From Fasciolopsis buskii (lineage: Eukaryota > Platyhelminthes > Trematoda > Plagiorchiida > Fasciolidae), in NCBI GenBank assembly GCA_008360955.1, contig LUCM01005051.1, positions 1 to 64,000 of the forward strand: a stretch of DNA of 64,000 bases, read 5' to 3'. The notes under the pieces were generated by a model, which did no database searches, was not told where the DNA came from, and saw only the letters and a list, made by a program, of their open reading frames with translations. The translations under genes were made by a program, and so were the position numbers. Of the stretch, positions 11,744-23,536 are shown one piece after another; the first letter of the stretch is position 1; every line of letters starts with the position of its first letter.

Positions 11744-14700
11744 AACTAAAGGAGTTGCACGACCAAGTATGTCGTTTCTGCGTCAGTTTTGAATGTACGT
11801 CCAACTCGGTAAAAAATTTAACCTCTTTTAATTTAATAGTTTGATTTGCTGTACTTTTATGCCATACATTAGCGGAGATTCCTCCATGTCATAGCCATTG
11901 CATATGGACACTGGAATCATCTAGGATAGCCGTCATTCACCGGTGACTCATTCAATTTTATTGCATTGTTCGTTCCGCCGTAGATTTTTTCTAGACTGTT
12001 GGGCCCAAAAATTTAAGGCTTTGTAATTTCATAAGGTACATAGCCAAATTTGCTAAAACGAGGTTGCCGATCCGTCCTTATGTGTGTCATGGTGTAAACA
12101 TCGGTTTGTCGTCCAACTCGGCTAGTGCATTAGATCCACACTGAAAGAGTTCTTACTGTCCCTCACTCGACTGCTAATCGCATGTAACGAAGGGATCAGT
12201 CGGGCCCCTATAGCAAACTCTTGGCATAAGTCTCATCTGGAAAGCTTGACAAATCTGTCACCAATTTACCTACGATTCGAAGGGAGTTTAGTTAGGTTTC
12301 ATTCAGACCCTTTCTGCGTTGGAAACCTGAATGTGCCCAAACGAACATGGTTTTCAGAACTGCGAATAGATACGCGATCTATCTGTTTGAAAACACGTTC
12401 ACTAATTTGAGACCGTACGACTTCTACATACACATACAGACATACAAACACAAATACAAGCCGAGAAATTCATCAAAAAACATTCCGGGACTTCGTTGTT
12501 ACCAACTCACTTGTCTAGCTCGTGCTTACTGTTTCACCTAGAACTTTTGATGAATGGAAAATGAACCATGGCACCAGAAAAAAAAGATGTTTCGATTTAC
12601 CAATTCCTAAGTAGCCACGTAAAAAAGATCGTTAACTTCTTATAAATCGCTCTGATCCGGCATGCTGATCGATGCCACGTGGGAATGATCATCGATTGCA
12701 CGTTTGGGTCCTAACGGTATGCTTGGCTTATGTTATTTCGACAGGTGTATAGGAATCTCCTCGGGGATTATCCTGATTTCACGGATCATGATCTATATGG
12801 TTTTCTTCCTAGGTTATTGGAAATTTTTACCGATCACTCCCTTAGCTGGCCTGATCTGATGTGAAGCCGGTTACAACTAAATTCTTCCTTGGTCAACTCA
12901 TGCACCATAACCACTATTTTGCTCGTCCTAGGTTTGACGGCTTGTCTTTGGTGTACCGACAGGATCCCATTTTGTTCACTTTTGTCGTAACTCTGACTAA
13001 CGGCAAATTTGGATCCAATTTATGCGTACGAATACCGTTTGTGTAACAAACGCTTTAACCACGGCAACTACCACGCACTTTAATTCCTAGCCCTCTTCAT
13101 GTTCACATATCTTTGATCTGGAGAAACGTCAACAAAAGCGTATGGTCCACTTGCCATTTGCACCCTAAACGAACGGCTAATCAGCTGATAATTTGAGACT
13201 AAACTTTAATTATTCCGTTTGTTCGCTGACTACGATTAAGTCTAACTACTCATGCAAGCGCACAATACAAAATGATCACGAACAGATCGGACAGACAAAT
13301 CACTTTCAGTTTCTTTGTACTTCCATTTTGCTTGTGCTAGTCAAATGGTCCGAAATTTTTTAAAAACTTTTGTATCTGACACGGCAGTAGGTCGAATCTC
13401 AAAACGTTGCCTATACGTATGTCGCATGCCCCGAACGAAACGAAACGTCAATTTTTCGACAATTTTCCTTGAGATAAGGTGTTGTGAATACCAATCATAT
13501 TTTGGCCTGCAGTTCATCATCAGGCCGCATGAACCACTGAGCCAGCCGTACGAATATCTTATATGGCGAACAGGCCTTCTCAGAAACAACGATGTTTATC
13601 ACGGTGAACTCTGAGCATGGAGACTGGTGTCACTGTCGTAACCCACTCCATGGACTCAGCCCTGCTCAAGAAGATTCTGTGTTTGTAATAAAGCAAAATG
13701 TTATTAGGGCTACTACTACTGTCAATCTACAGTTACCTATTCATGCAACAGCTGTTTTTTCCAATGTAAGTGGATGCATCAATCGTAACTAACAATAGAG
13801 GTCGAAAGACGAAGCAATGAAGCGAAAGCACCCGAATGAACATTTGCTTTCCAGAAGAAAAAATTTAAACATCGTTTGTCCATCGTTAGTGAAAAGATGA
13901 ACCTGTGTTCAAGAAGCTTGGACCAATGACGGACGAAACAAAGAAGGCTTGGAAAATTTGATCAACCTTTGAAAACCAGAAAATTTATTCTGAAGGTTCA
14001 TGTGCAAATTGGGCCAAGTTTTCTCGAAGAAACTCGCTGCAGTTTTTGAGTATGCCAGAAGGAAATTCGGCAGTAAAATATCAATTTCTTATAGGGAAGC
14101 ACTTTGAGGAGAAGGTGAACCCACTTCTACTCATTCAGCCTACTCCTGGGGAACATAATCTTTCGGAAATTTAAGGTTATGATTATATAAGCATGACATT
14201 ACGACCATTCTCAGATAACATTACTGTAACAACAGACGGGCACAAAGAAAAGTACTATGGCACCAATATCAGCAATCACAAAGCCTTGCCAATCAACAAC
14301 ATGAGCTATAAACAGTGCTGTTCAAAACCGATCAACCTTTGTGTAGAAGTTAGTCACAAATATCTGGCCCACCGATCTCCTTTGCATTGCTTACACACCC
14401 GGAGGTGATTATTTCAAGACGTCCAAAATACTGTTTGGATTTAGGTTAGGATGCATCAAGGGAACCAATCACTCGTGATTTCTGTAAAAACTCAAACAAA
14501 ATCGGAGAAGACGTATACGAAGTAGCTGAATATTTTCTGGCTACTATCAATCGTTTCTGCATTATTCCGGGTAGCGTTACCTATATTACCTCAAATATCG
14601 ATTCATGGGCAATTGGTTATGCAAATCATAGTGAAGCATTTGTCATCGCCGCTATATGCACACCTTTTGCAGTATCTGGATACTCAAAACGAACCATTGT

Positions 14701-17700
14701 ACAAACGTCAATGCATGGTTCACCGAAGAAAACCACTGAATTCCCGACGCAATGTTTTACCAAGCTTGTAGCCATGTCATCAAACCCAGAGTGAACCGAA
14801 TTGTGTCGAGCATAGTGGATCGATTCAAAACCATACAAACTGGCTCTGAACGGTTCAGTTATTACCTGGTACCTCTTATCATAAACAAGAGTCTCCTGCT
14901 ATCTATTTTTTTAAAGGTTGTATCAGAAAGTCTGCAGTACGTCTTTTCTGGAGAAAACTTAAGTGAAAAGGAACTCATTCCTATCAGGAGCAAGCAGAGT
15001 TCGTACAATTGTTCCGCAAATATTGGGAGTAAGTAACCAGTCGGTTATGTATTCGATAGTCAAAGCAAATGACCTGAACCTCAGATAAGTTGAGTAATTT
15101 AAAGAAATTTAGTCAAAAATCTCTCGGAACAAGAAACTGATTTTTGTAGGTTGATGAAAACTAAAAAGATTTTACCACATGGTACCTTTTTTCCTACTAC
15201 TCGACATTATTCATTTTTCCCAGCCCAAACTTGGTGGAATACATTCGCAATCGCTAGTTTGGTCAGTTGAAAAACCACTTTTAGAATGCTTAGTTTTGTG
15301 TAGAAGGTATGAAATTAGGGAAACTAGCAATGTCTTCCGCAGCTAAAGTGTTTCCATATGTACCGAATACATTATCGTTATAGCTATTATATACATGCAA
15401 ATTTTTATTGTTTAGGAGCAAACCATAGTCGAAATAGTCGACAACTTGTCGACGTACCGCTTGTCGTGGAAAATCCTCCTCAAGAATAGCCTTAAACTCA
15501 GAAAATCAGTGGGAAGTGACTTTTTCGTTTTTTGATTTGTTTCAGTTTCCCTGACTGCGGGCTGCAGGTTCAAGACACGAGTAGACAGGAAACACGTGCG
15601 TTCTGACAGATACCAAAACTTCAGTTCAGCCCATCCGCATTGCGCCAAATGGGCACTCATCTCGTCATTAGCCAAACGGGTAACGATAATGTGGCATACA
15701 GAAGAGAAATGCATCGTTTGTCCTTAGTCCTTCTGGATACCGGAAACATGCAACAGCTGATTAGACACGTGCCAAGAAACAAATAAGCCACACACAACAA
15801 GGACACTACAGATTGACCATCCTTTGTTAGTGTCTCAAAAACACGGGATTAATTATTGTTAATTAGGAAAGTATTCGGCACCTTCGGCGTCCTATTTTAT
15901 TTCGAACAGATAATACACTGCGAAACCGGTTCACAAAGAACAAAGATCCTTCGCTTTTATAAGACCAAAACAAATGGATCTACATGATCAATGATGAGGA
16001 ATCTACTGCGTAAACACGCAGACGAGTAAAAACTAGAATCTTGGAACACAGAAGGAGGAAGCATTATAGACCAACAGACCGTATATCCTTAAAGAAGTCA
16101 GAGCGCGGTTCTGTAGTCGCTCTGCAGGCTATATCCGAAGGACACATCATTGATTGGGATAATATTAGAATACTCCAGCATGGAGTTCGTGTATACACAG
16201 GGTGTCTCTAATGTTAAGGCCTTGTCCACTCATACCCATCCTACGTCTCATTTGGAACAACGATGTAAACATGTCAGACATATGTACAGCACTGGCGATA
16301 TTGGTGTACGAGCCTTCAAAGGGTCACGTTACCTGGTTGACCTCAAATAACCGCAACATTATCACTAAGGATAGTAGGGATGGTGACTTAAAATCCACCT
16401 TTGGAATTCACAGTGCCACACGAAGACAAACATACCGAGACAGACAAACGCATGAATAAACCTTGTTTAAGCCCAAACGAGTTTAGTCTGCCATCCCGGA
16501 GTTACTTGGAAACCAGTCTTGCTAAGCGAGAAGACGATGAATTACCAGGTATTTCAGTTAGGCGGAATTAGTGGACGATAAAAGTTTACGAGCAGCACTT
16601 CCCATGGTGCATCGTTTTATTCTGCCCTGCCAACCGAACCCAGTCCCAATATAGTTACAGTTACTGATAGTATTACAATTATTATTTTTGCCGTTATTGT
16701 TAATATTATTGGTTACAGATCATCATTACTTGTGTGGGGATGCTTTGGCCTGATTGGAATCGATCTGATTCATTGGTTTTTACTCATCAACTTGACGAGC
16801 GATTGCGATCAGAAAGTCAATAATCGATAAGTGTGAGTTTCTTGACCTGTGCAGCATCGAATCCAAATCGGCTACTGGAAGCGCTGCCAGATGGAGCTCC
16901 TTTAGTTCCGGTGTGTAGCAGGCATCGCTTGCAGTGAATTCGTGACTAGACGACAACAAGGTAGCGCGTCGCTACCTAAGTGACCGATGCCAACCACTCG
17001 GACTGAGCGATCAGAGTTTCGCTCAAGAAACTGCTTGATTAAATCGAAGTAAAAGCTAACAAGGAGGTGCGCCACTTTGGAGACGACTTGGAAAAACCGC
17101 TGAAGTCACTATTAAACAACATGACCATTAAATAAACGTGCTCGCATTGTGAAAACGAGATGTTTCTACTCCTAAATAAAACTGCACCGGGGTTAATCGG
17201 GTTGTCCTTACTAGGGCGAATAGGGTCGGATGGTTACGATTTAATGGTAGAACAGACAAACGATTACCGGTTGAAGATAGAAAAAATTGACTTTCCTGAG
17301 GTTCTGATCGCTAGGATTGACTTTTAGATCGCAAACATCTCATCACCAATCCAGGCGACATTACCAGTGGGTGTGCACATCCTTGGTGTTCTGCGGTATT
17401 TATAAGTATGTCATTAGCTTTGGCCTCACCTTCAGTGATTATGACTCGTAACTAGACGTTTGTTCTACTACTTGGCTATGCCGGTTTGATCTTTGATCCC
17501 GAAGGAAGGACTCTGGGCTCGGGTGGTCCGTTCCAGTCAGCTTTGGAATATTGTTTCCTTCTGCAGTATGTGAATATTTGGTGTTGTGATTTCACAGTTG
17601 TTTCCGCATAAATAGTTCAGTTATGTGAAAGTCTGTGTGATCTATTTATCGTCTTTCTAATCTAGCTGAACGGTATGGCCTTCATTCAACTGTACATATG

Positions 17701-17902
17701 ACAGTAGTGTGATAACGTAAGACTTGGTGTCCAGTAGAATTTCCAGTTTTACGATATATCTATTAGTCTATCCGGTGAATTCTTCAGTCTGCAGGGCTTG
17801 GGTTATTTTTCCATTAAATGAACTCCAAACATCGACAGACAAACCAATACTGTAGATGATTTTTTGAACATGTAAAGTATGGCATAGAATTAGTCAAGTT
17901 TC
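11744..17902. other. Non-coding stretch, nothing assigned
   Basis: No frame with domain, splice or composition support. A degenerate ACAT/ACAA microsatellite lies at 12424-12462. The part at 16850-17110 is a little richer in GC but has stops in all frames. Confidence 0.55.
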
Positions 17903-18114
17903 ATTCGTGATATGCGTATTCAATCTCAGTACAAATTCACGCTTGTTTCTGTGGTCTCATATATATATATATATATCGCTTGCTTGAAACGAATTGCTGT
18001 CAGCGTTCTGGGATTTTCCACCCTTTCGACGTTCTTCCACAGTAATTGACACAAATGAGATCATAGAAACAATCATGAATTTGTACTGTCAGATTGAATA
18101 CGCATATCACGAAT
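17903..18114. repeat. Inverted repeat with ~58-bp arms (MITE-like or snapback)
   Basis: The left arm 17903-17960 starts ATTCGTGATATGCGTATTCA. Its imperfect reverse complement is 18055-18114, ending TGAATACGCATATCACGAAT. Matching extends through CAAATTCA and GTTTCT to CTCAT/ATGAG at the inner ends. The 94-bp spacer includes a (TA)9 run right beside the left arm. No coding frame and no clear target-site duplication was seen, so a MITE is possible but unproven. The arms are unrelated to the SINE palindrome. Confidence 0.85.
17959..17976. repeat. (TA)9 microsatellite
   Basis: An uninterrupted TA run at the inner end of the left arm of the inverted repeat. Confidence 0.95.
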
Positions 18115-19044
18115 AAAAAATATGTATATATAGCACTGACACTTAGCTGTCAGATTTTGGTCAGAAATAGACTCTTTTTATCAATTCCCGATCATTTACT
18201 GAGACTGGGAGAAATAAATCAAATTTTGATTCTATTCTAAATTGCAACTAAGGTGATTTGGAACACCAATGCAGTTTATTTTTACGGCTGCAGACGAAAA
18301 TCTTGATCTCGTCCCCGTGAGTTGTCCGCAATCGCTCACATCAATGTCTCCCCCTCATATTTGTGAGATCATACTCTGCCCAAATAATCTAGGACAGATC
18401 TCGGCCCGTGAGTCAAAAATATGAGGAACTGTGCTCGAAACTCCGAAAAGCTAGCGAAGAACAGAACTCGTCTGGTATGATAACCAAAACAAACTTAGCT
18501 CATCGGGTGATCCCTAGTGCCTCTTAACTCCGTATTAGTAGACCCTAAAGCCATGTGTCTGATTTCCACTTTTGTCGATCATTCTCCCATTTCATAAATT
18601 TTGATTCATTGCAGCTTTGTTACAGAATGATTGCATTTTGCTTAACACGAAACTATGGATAGAAAAATTAGTTTTATCAGTTATCAGTGATCTCATTCTT
18701 ATCTCTTCAAATGTGCTAACCCGTTGCCGCACCTCAGATATACACGTTCAGCAGTTCCCTATCCGAAGATCCCCATTGATGACTAGAGAGAAAATCCCGT
18801 TTGAATCATGAAAAATAAATAGGCCATGATTACTTCTCAAAATGACATGGCAAGTTGTCGAAGGTTTATCGTACAACCTCTTTGAATATTACTCATAACC
18901 ATAAGAACCAAAATAGAGGTCATAAATTAACCTCAGGAATATTGACGTTGATCTACGGAAGAATACATTTCTTAGACAGTATCATTCCTCATTTGCGCTC
19001 TTTCTGATTCATTTGAGATTGTGGGCGGGCAGAAGAATTCTTAC

Positions 19045-19083
19045 ACTGCATATTGTGAACTCGCATACAAATGTCAGCCACAC
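19045..19083 (-). CDS. Weak candidate micro-exon, minus strand
   Basis: 39 bp between an unusually good polypyrimidine acceptor (TTTCTTGCTTTATTTC then TTTTCCTTTAG) and a donor CAGT|GTAAGAA. In one phase it reads VADICMRVHNMQ; frame 0 is also open. The length is a multiple of three. No homology is recognised. It might belong to the minus-strand PDZ gene or be a chance pair of splice-like sites. Confidence 0.18.
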
Positions 19084-19244
19084 CTAAAGGAAAAGAAATA
19101 AAGCAAGAAAGATAGTGCGATCATCTGCCCGGAGTTGAATGAACGAGCCCCTCCTCTCGCACTATTGGAACTCTTCGAAATTCATCAGGCATTTAAGTTC
19201 TTCTCACATGAAGCACCCGAGCAATTTCAAGGACAGATGCCTAG

Positions 19245-19343
19245 GCTACAGCCTCAAGGAAGATAAAGAAAATTCCAGACCGGACGCGTTCCCGTAAGGC
19301 AGTCTCTTTCAGCAGTTCCGTGGAAACGAGTGCAGAGGATGAG
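19245..19343 (+). CDS. Candidate plus-strand exon, basic then Ser/Glu-rich
   Basis: The frame is open from just after a TAG at 19242-19244 and encodes ATASRKIKKIPDRTRSRKAV, then SFSSSVETSAEDE. It stops at a consensus donor GAG|GTGAGT at 19344. Possible acceptors are CTAG|GCTACAG or CTACAG|CCTC; both have poor pyrimidine tracts. If the donor is not used, the frame runs on (VSENEVSKASLPTTV) to a TAA at 19389-19391. The composition is that of a disordered, phosphorylated region. No family is recognised. Confidence 0.35.
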
Positions 19344-19687
19344 GTGAGTGAAAATGAAGTGAGTAAGGCAAGTCTTCCGACGACAGTCTAAAGAAAATAT
19401 CCTGTTGAAAATTCATCCTCGTGTCAGTCGAAGGGAATTCGAGACAAGGTGGGACCAGAATGATGTCCGTGCATACGGGAAGGTTAATTTTTAATTGGAC
19501 GGACCATTAGGAAGGTCACAATTCACAGCTTTCTTGTCCATTATAAAATTTGGAACTTGAAACTCCGTGAAAATTAAAGAATTTGGATTTCAGAGGATAA
19601 ACTCAGAACAAACAAAAGGTTTGACACTTTTCGAAAGCCAGTAATTTTCAGTCTGGATGGACACTAACAGTGACAGAAACATTCAGT

Positions 19688-19714
19688 TATATATAAATAT
19701 ATATATATATATAC
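19688..19714. repeat. (TA)n microsatellite
   Basis: A TA run with one TAAATA interruption. Confidence 0.9.
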
Positions 19715-21883
19715 GATAATATTGTAAATCTGCTCATTAATTATAGGTAAATATTCTAAAATAAAACGTCAAGTTTTTGGCATTCTTATATGCATTATCG
19801 TCAAACTTTAGAAACTAGTTTTAGTACAGTGCCAGAAACTTCGCCAGAATCTTCGAAAGCTTAAGCGGGCAACCGGCAGTTATGATCTAAGTATGTCAGG
19901 CTTATTTACTAAACGGTGGTTATAGCATGTGAATTCTCTGGTAAATATCCAAAACTACAAAGCTGAAATAGTAACTCCTTCCACTGGGAACTCTCAAACT
20001 GATCCGTTTCGATTTCGTCTACAGTTACACAAAAGGTATTCTTCTTATACCCTCCCCTCCACTGTCGCAGTATTACATGTCTAAGAAGCAAAAATGAATT
20101 TCTAATGTGAAATGCAGATATCAAGCTCTTGATGCCGGTAAGCTTGCCAAGAAGAGAAATTATAAAACAATCCACAATCATAATGGAACTTGACAAACGA
20201 TCTGAGTGCTCCTCGGTCCAGTCGATCATCTTTGTCGATGGTTTAATCTCCAAATGGATGTTAACATTCAAGTGTAAAAGCATTACGCCATATGCGTTAC
20301 AAATTCGGTATTGTCCCCGGTCAGGTTCCTCGAAAGACCTTAAGCGTTCTATGGCAGTCAGCAACCTTATCGCGGACTTCCATACAGAACGTCTTTCTCA
20401 ACAATCCCAGTTGGTAACAACAGTTTGTATGCCCTCAACAGCTTGCCGTCTGCAGTCGCAATAGCCATTTTCGTTGGGTTGCCGAAGCCCAGACCCAATG
20501 GTGACAACATATCAGTGCTCCATTCAGTCCCATCTGATAGGATATACTATCTAACAGAGGCTAATCTTCTTAGATTGGATTGATTTCGCAGGGGCTTTCA
20601 AATTGCTAATATTGCTGTAGGTCAGTGTTGTTGGTTTTCACGTGATACAGTGCATGAGGCTTCCACTATAGCCACATGCGCATTTGTACTTGAAACTGAT
20701 AGCATTTAGCTGTTCCGTCATGTCCACTTCAAATGTGATTGAACAGAAGTTTTATGATCACAAAATCAGCTTCCAGTCAATGAATTTAGGAAATCTCATG
20801 TGAACTGAAATTTTCAGGACTTAGCGACACTCATTTTGAATGCCACCGTCTAGTCTAATTTCAGCTGATCTGTGCCCAAATTGCTCTCATTTTAGCATCA
20901 CGCTTCCCCGTATTATGTGCATTTAAGGATATGATGTCCCTCCGAAAAAACTACCTGGATTCTGATTCGGTGCCCTTCATTAAACCTTCTCTCTGCCGCG
21001 AGGGGAAACGAAGTTAACGGTGAGTTTTACTAAACATGATTATTTAGTCAACCTGCTTCCCAGCACGTGGCTTAGGCTGTTCCAAAACGTAACTGGTCTA
21101 TGTAAGGCGCACAAAATATTCTAACAACAAATTATAACATTAATAATTATTATTATATCCTTCCTTTCGTATATGAAGGATACTACGCGTAGCAACAACC
21201 TATACGTTTGCGATCTTGCATTGCTTATCTGAAGGTAATCCTTGTCTAACTGATGACAAACGTCTAAGTAACCATCTTTTGATACTTAAATGAACTCATC
21301 ATCCAGGCTTCACGCTCCGAATGAGTCAATGTCGGCTTTTCTTATTTCCTTTATGATTTGACGCGCTTGTAAAATTTGTCTTAGAGGGGACCAAAACCAT
21401 TTACGAACTACCGAGTGGGAAAGTGTTCACTGTTGAGAAAAGTCTACGAAACCGGGACTTTTAAGCCTGATCACCAAGATGGTCAACGTCTGATTATCGA
21501 ATAACTGTACCCACTTGGGCCTATGACTCTCCGTTTGGACATTACTGGGGAGAAAATCTAAATGAACACACTTGTTCCAGTTTCTGTGGGGACCCTTTTA
21601 TCCGCATTGGAATACAGGGTTTCCGGCGCGTCAGCATGTTTTCCCACGCAGAGTATTAGCATGAACTGAAAATGAATATTTAAAGTTTTTGAAGTGTGAA
21701 ATACATCGCGCGGTCGGAAATGTTTCTAATGGACTGACGTCTCAGTTTGTAATATATTATGAGCCTGCCTACATATCGGTAGCCAAAATCTTGACTAATT
21801 ACAAAACATCCACAACCATGCTGCCTATTGTCTTTCGAAAACTTCAACTGACATATCACAGCGCACATCGATTCTTCGAAATA

Positions 21884-21884
<1 letters not shown>

Positions 21885-21928
<44 letters not shown>
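21885..21928. repeat. (TA)22 microsatellite
   Basis: 44 bp of uninterrupted TA, the longest in the window. The frames running through it on both strands (Tyr-Ile repeats) are artefacts. Confidence 0.97.
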
Positions 21929-21929
<1 letters not shown>

Positions 21930-22574
21930 GTGGCTCTGATATACACTACTGAGTACGCTGTATTTCCAAGTATAATTACATGTAGGGTTTTAATTCGGTT
22001 CTCAGCAATCACCCACATGGTGAGTTCATTTCGCTGTTGGAACTGATTGTTTATTGGTTTTAAAAGATGAAGCACTTTTAGAAAACATTTCCTTCAGGCG
22101 AAGGGTATATTGAACGGGAATGCAAAAATAAAATCCGCCAAATGCTATCTACCAACGTTTGGGGTCACCCCGAGTACATGCTAGCTGCACCAAGAAAGCA
22201 TTGGGAATTCATCAGAGTATTCCACTCTTTGGATTGGTTAATTTTGTTCTCATTCTTTGCTAATTTGTTTGGCCAAATGAACAAGATATGAAAGGGATAA
22301 ACGCGGACTATCACATAGCTAAAATACATTTCCCGTTCTGAGGGCGTCGGATGTGAGGTACCTTCAGTTCTATTATTTAGGCAGTGCCTACTGTCAGTTT
22401 TGTGGAAATAATTTCGCAATTGGACCAATCGACAGGGCGTTTGTCATCGAGCACAACATGATGCATGATTAGCTCATGCCATATTTGCACCAAAATTTAG
22501 GGATGACGAAAATACGCAAAAATAACAGCCAATCAGCACCTAGTAGGACATACGTTAAGCTGAGCATTAGGAGT

Positions 22575-22603
22575 TTTACTATGCCAAGGAATGGCATAGT
22601 AAA
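22575..22603. repeat. Perfect 12-bp hairpin
   Basis: TTTACTATGCCA, five-base loop AGGAA, then TGGCATAGTAAA: a perfect inverted repeat with no mismatch. There is no poly-T tail or neighbouring gene to suggest a terminator. Confidence 0.9.
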
Positions 22604-23502
22604 GGCTGAAGCGCGTTGTTTGTACAGTGGGAACCGCTCGTTAAGGTTTAATTCGTTGAAAGATACCTTGGCATTTTGGATTACAAGTTGCAATAAAATT
22701 TCGTAATTACAAAGTTAATACATAAATGTTTTATGCGGCACCGCGCAGTTTCAGGTATGTTTTTCTTACCACAAAATGCGCTGTTAGCAAATAAAATCTA
22801 TCATTCATACTGACCAGTAAGAATCGGGGATTTTCGCATCCTATCCGAGATACCAAATCCATATTTACAACAGTCGACTCCGGTCTGCAATGTACAACCG
22901 GTGTTACACGTGATTAAAGTAAAGGATGAAAATTTGTACTGCTTCATTTAACGAAAAGTCTTCGAACGTTGATGACTTTAAAGTTTGATGCCGTATTCAC
23001 CTTTACATTTGAGCTCTTTGCTGGACGCTAGTCGTTTCTGTCATGTAGATATCGTACGTATCATCACGACTATTGGATGCTAATGCGCCTCTAATTAAGT
23101 TCCTTCGAGCCGGTCCAGTAAACTGATTGGGGAGACAGCAGTTGATGTATTCGTCACGAAGCCCGAGTACGTGACTGTAGACTGACCTATTTAGTTCTAC
23201 CTACAACCGATTCTTGACTGCAAATGACCCCTGAGTTTTCGCAAGAATAACTTGCTAATACTCATCTGTGGGTAGGTATAATTAAATTAGTTGTCACTGT
23301 GGTCAGAACAGTGAACGGGCTCTAGGCCCATTAAACTGGATATTCTGAAACATTTTTCCCACAGAACCAACGGACCGGTGTGCTGTTTCCCGTTAAGCAG
23401 ACAGACCGGTTCGCACGCTGATAACATCAAACGTACACATACACGGAAATTCACTCCGCTGATACTTTTAATAGGCTGATGTTGTCTTGCCTGACCTGTC
23501 TA

Positions 23503-23504
<2 letters not shown>

Positions 23505-23535
<31 letters not shown>
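23505..23535. repeat. (AT)n microsatellite
   Basis: 31 bp of uninterrupted AT. Confidence 0.95.

Positions 23536-23536
<1 letters not shown>

Noticed and set aside
19909..20364. 151-codon minus-strand frame
   Set aside because: No motif, no splice support, and the plus strand is open over much of the same stretch; consistent with chance in a 64-kb window.
21680..22075. 131-codon minus-strand frame
   Set aside because: It runs through the (TA)22 array as Tyr-Ile repeats and has no other protein-like feature.
22780..22830. 40-bp open stretch with a strong donor GTG|GTAAGAA
   Set aside because: Phase would fit after the 26089-26183 candidate, but both links are weak and the sequence shows no motif.
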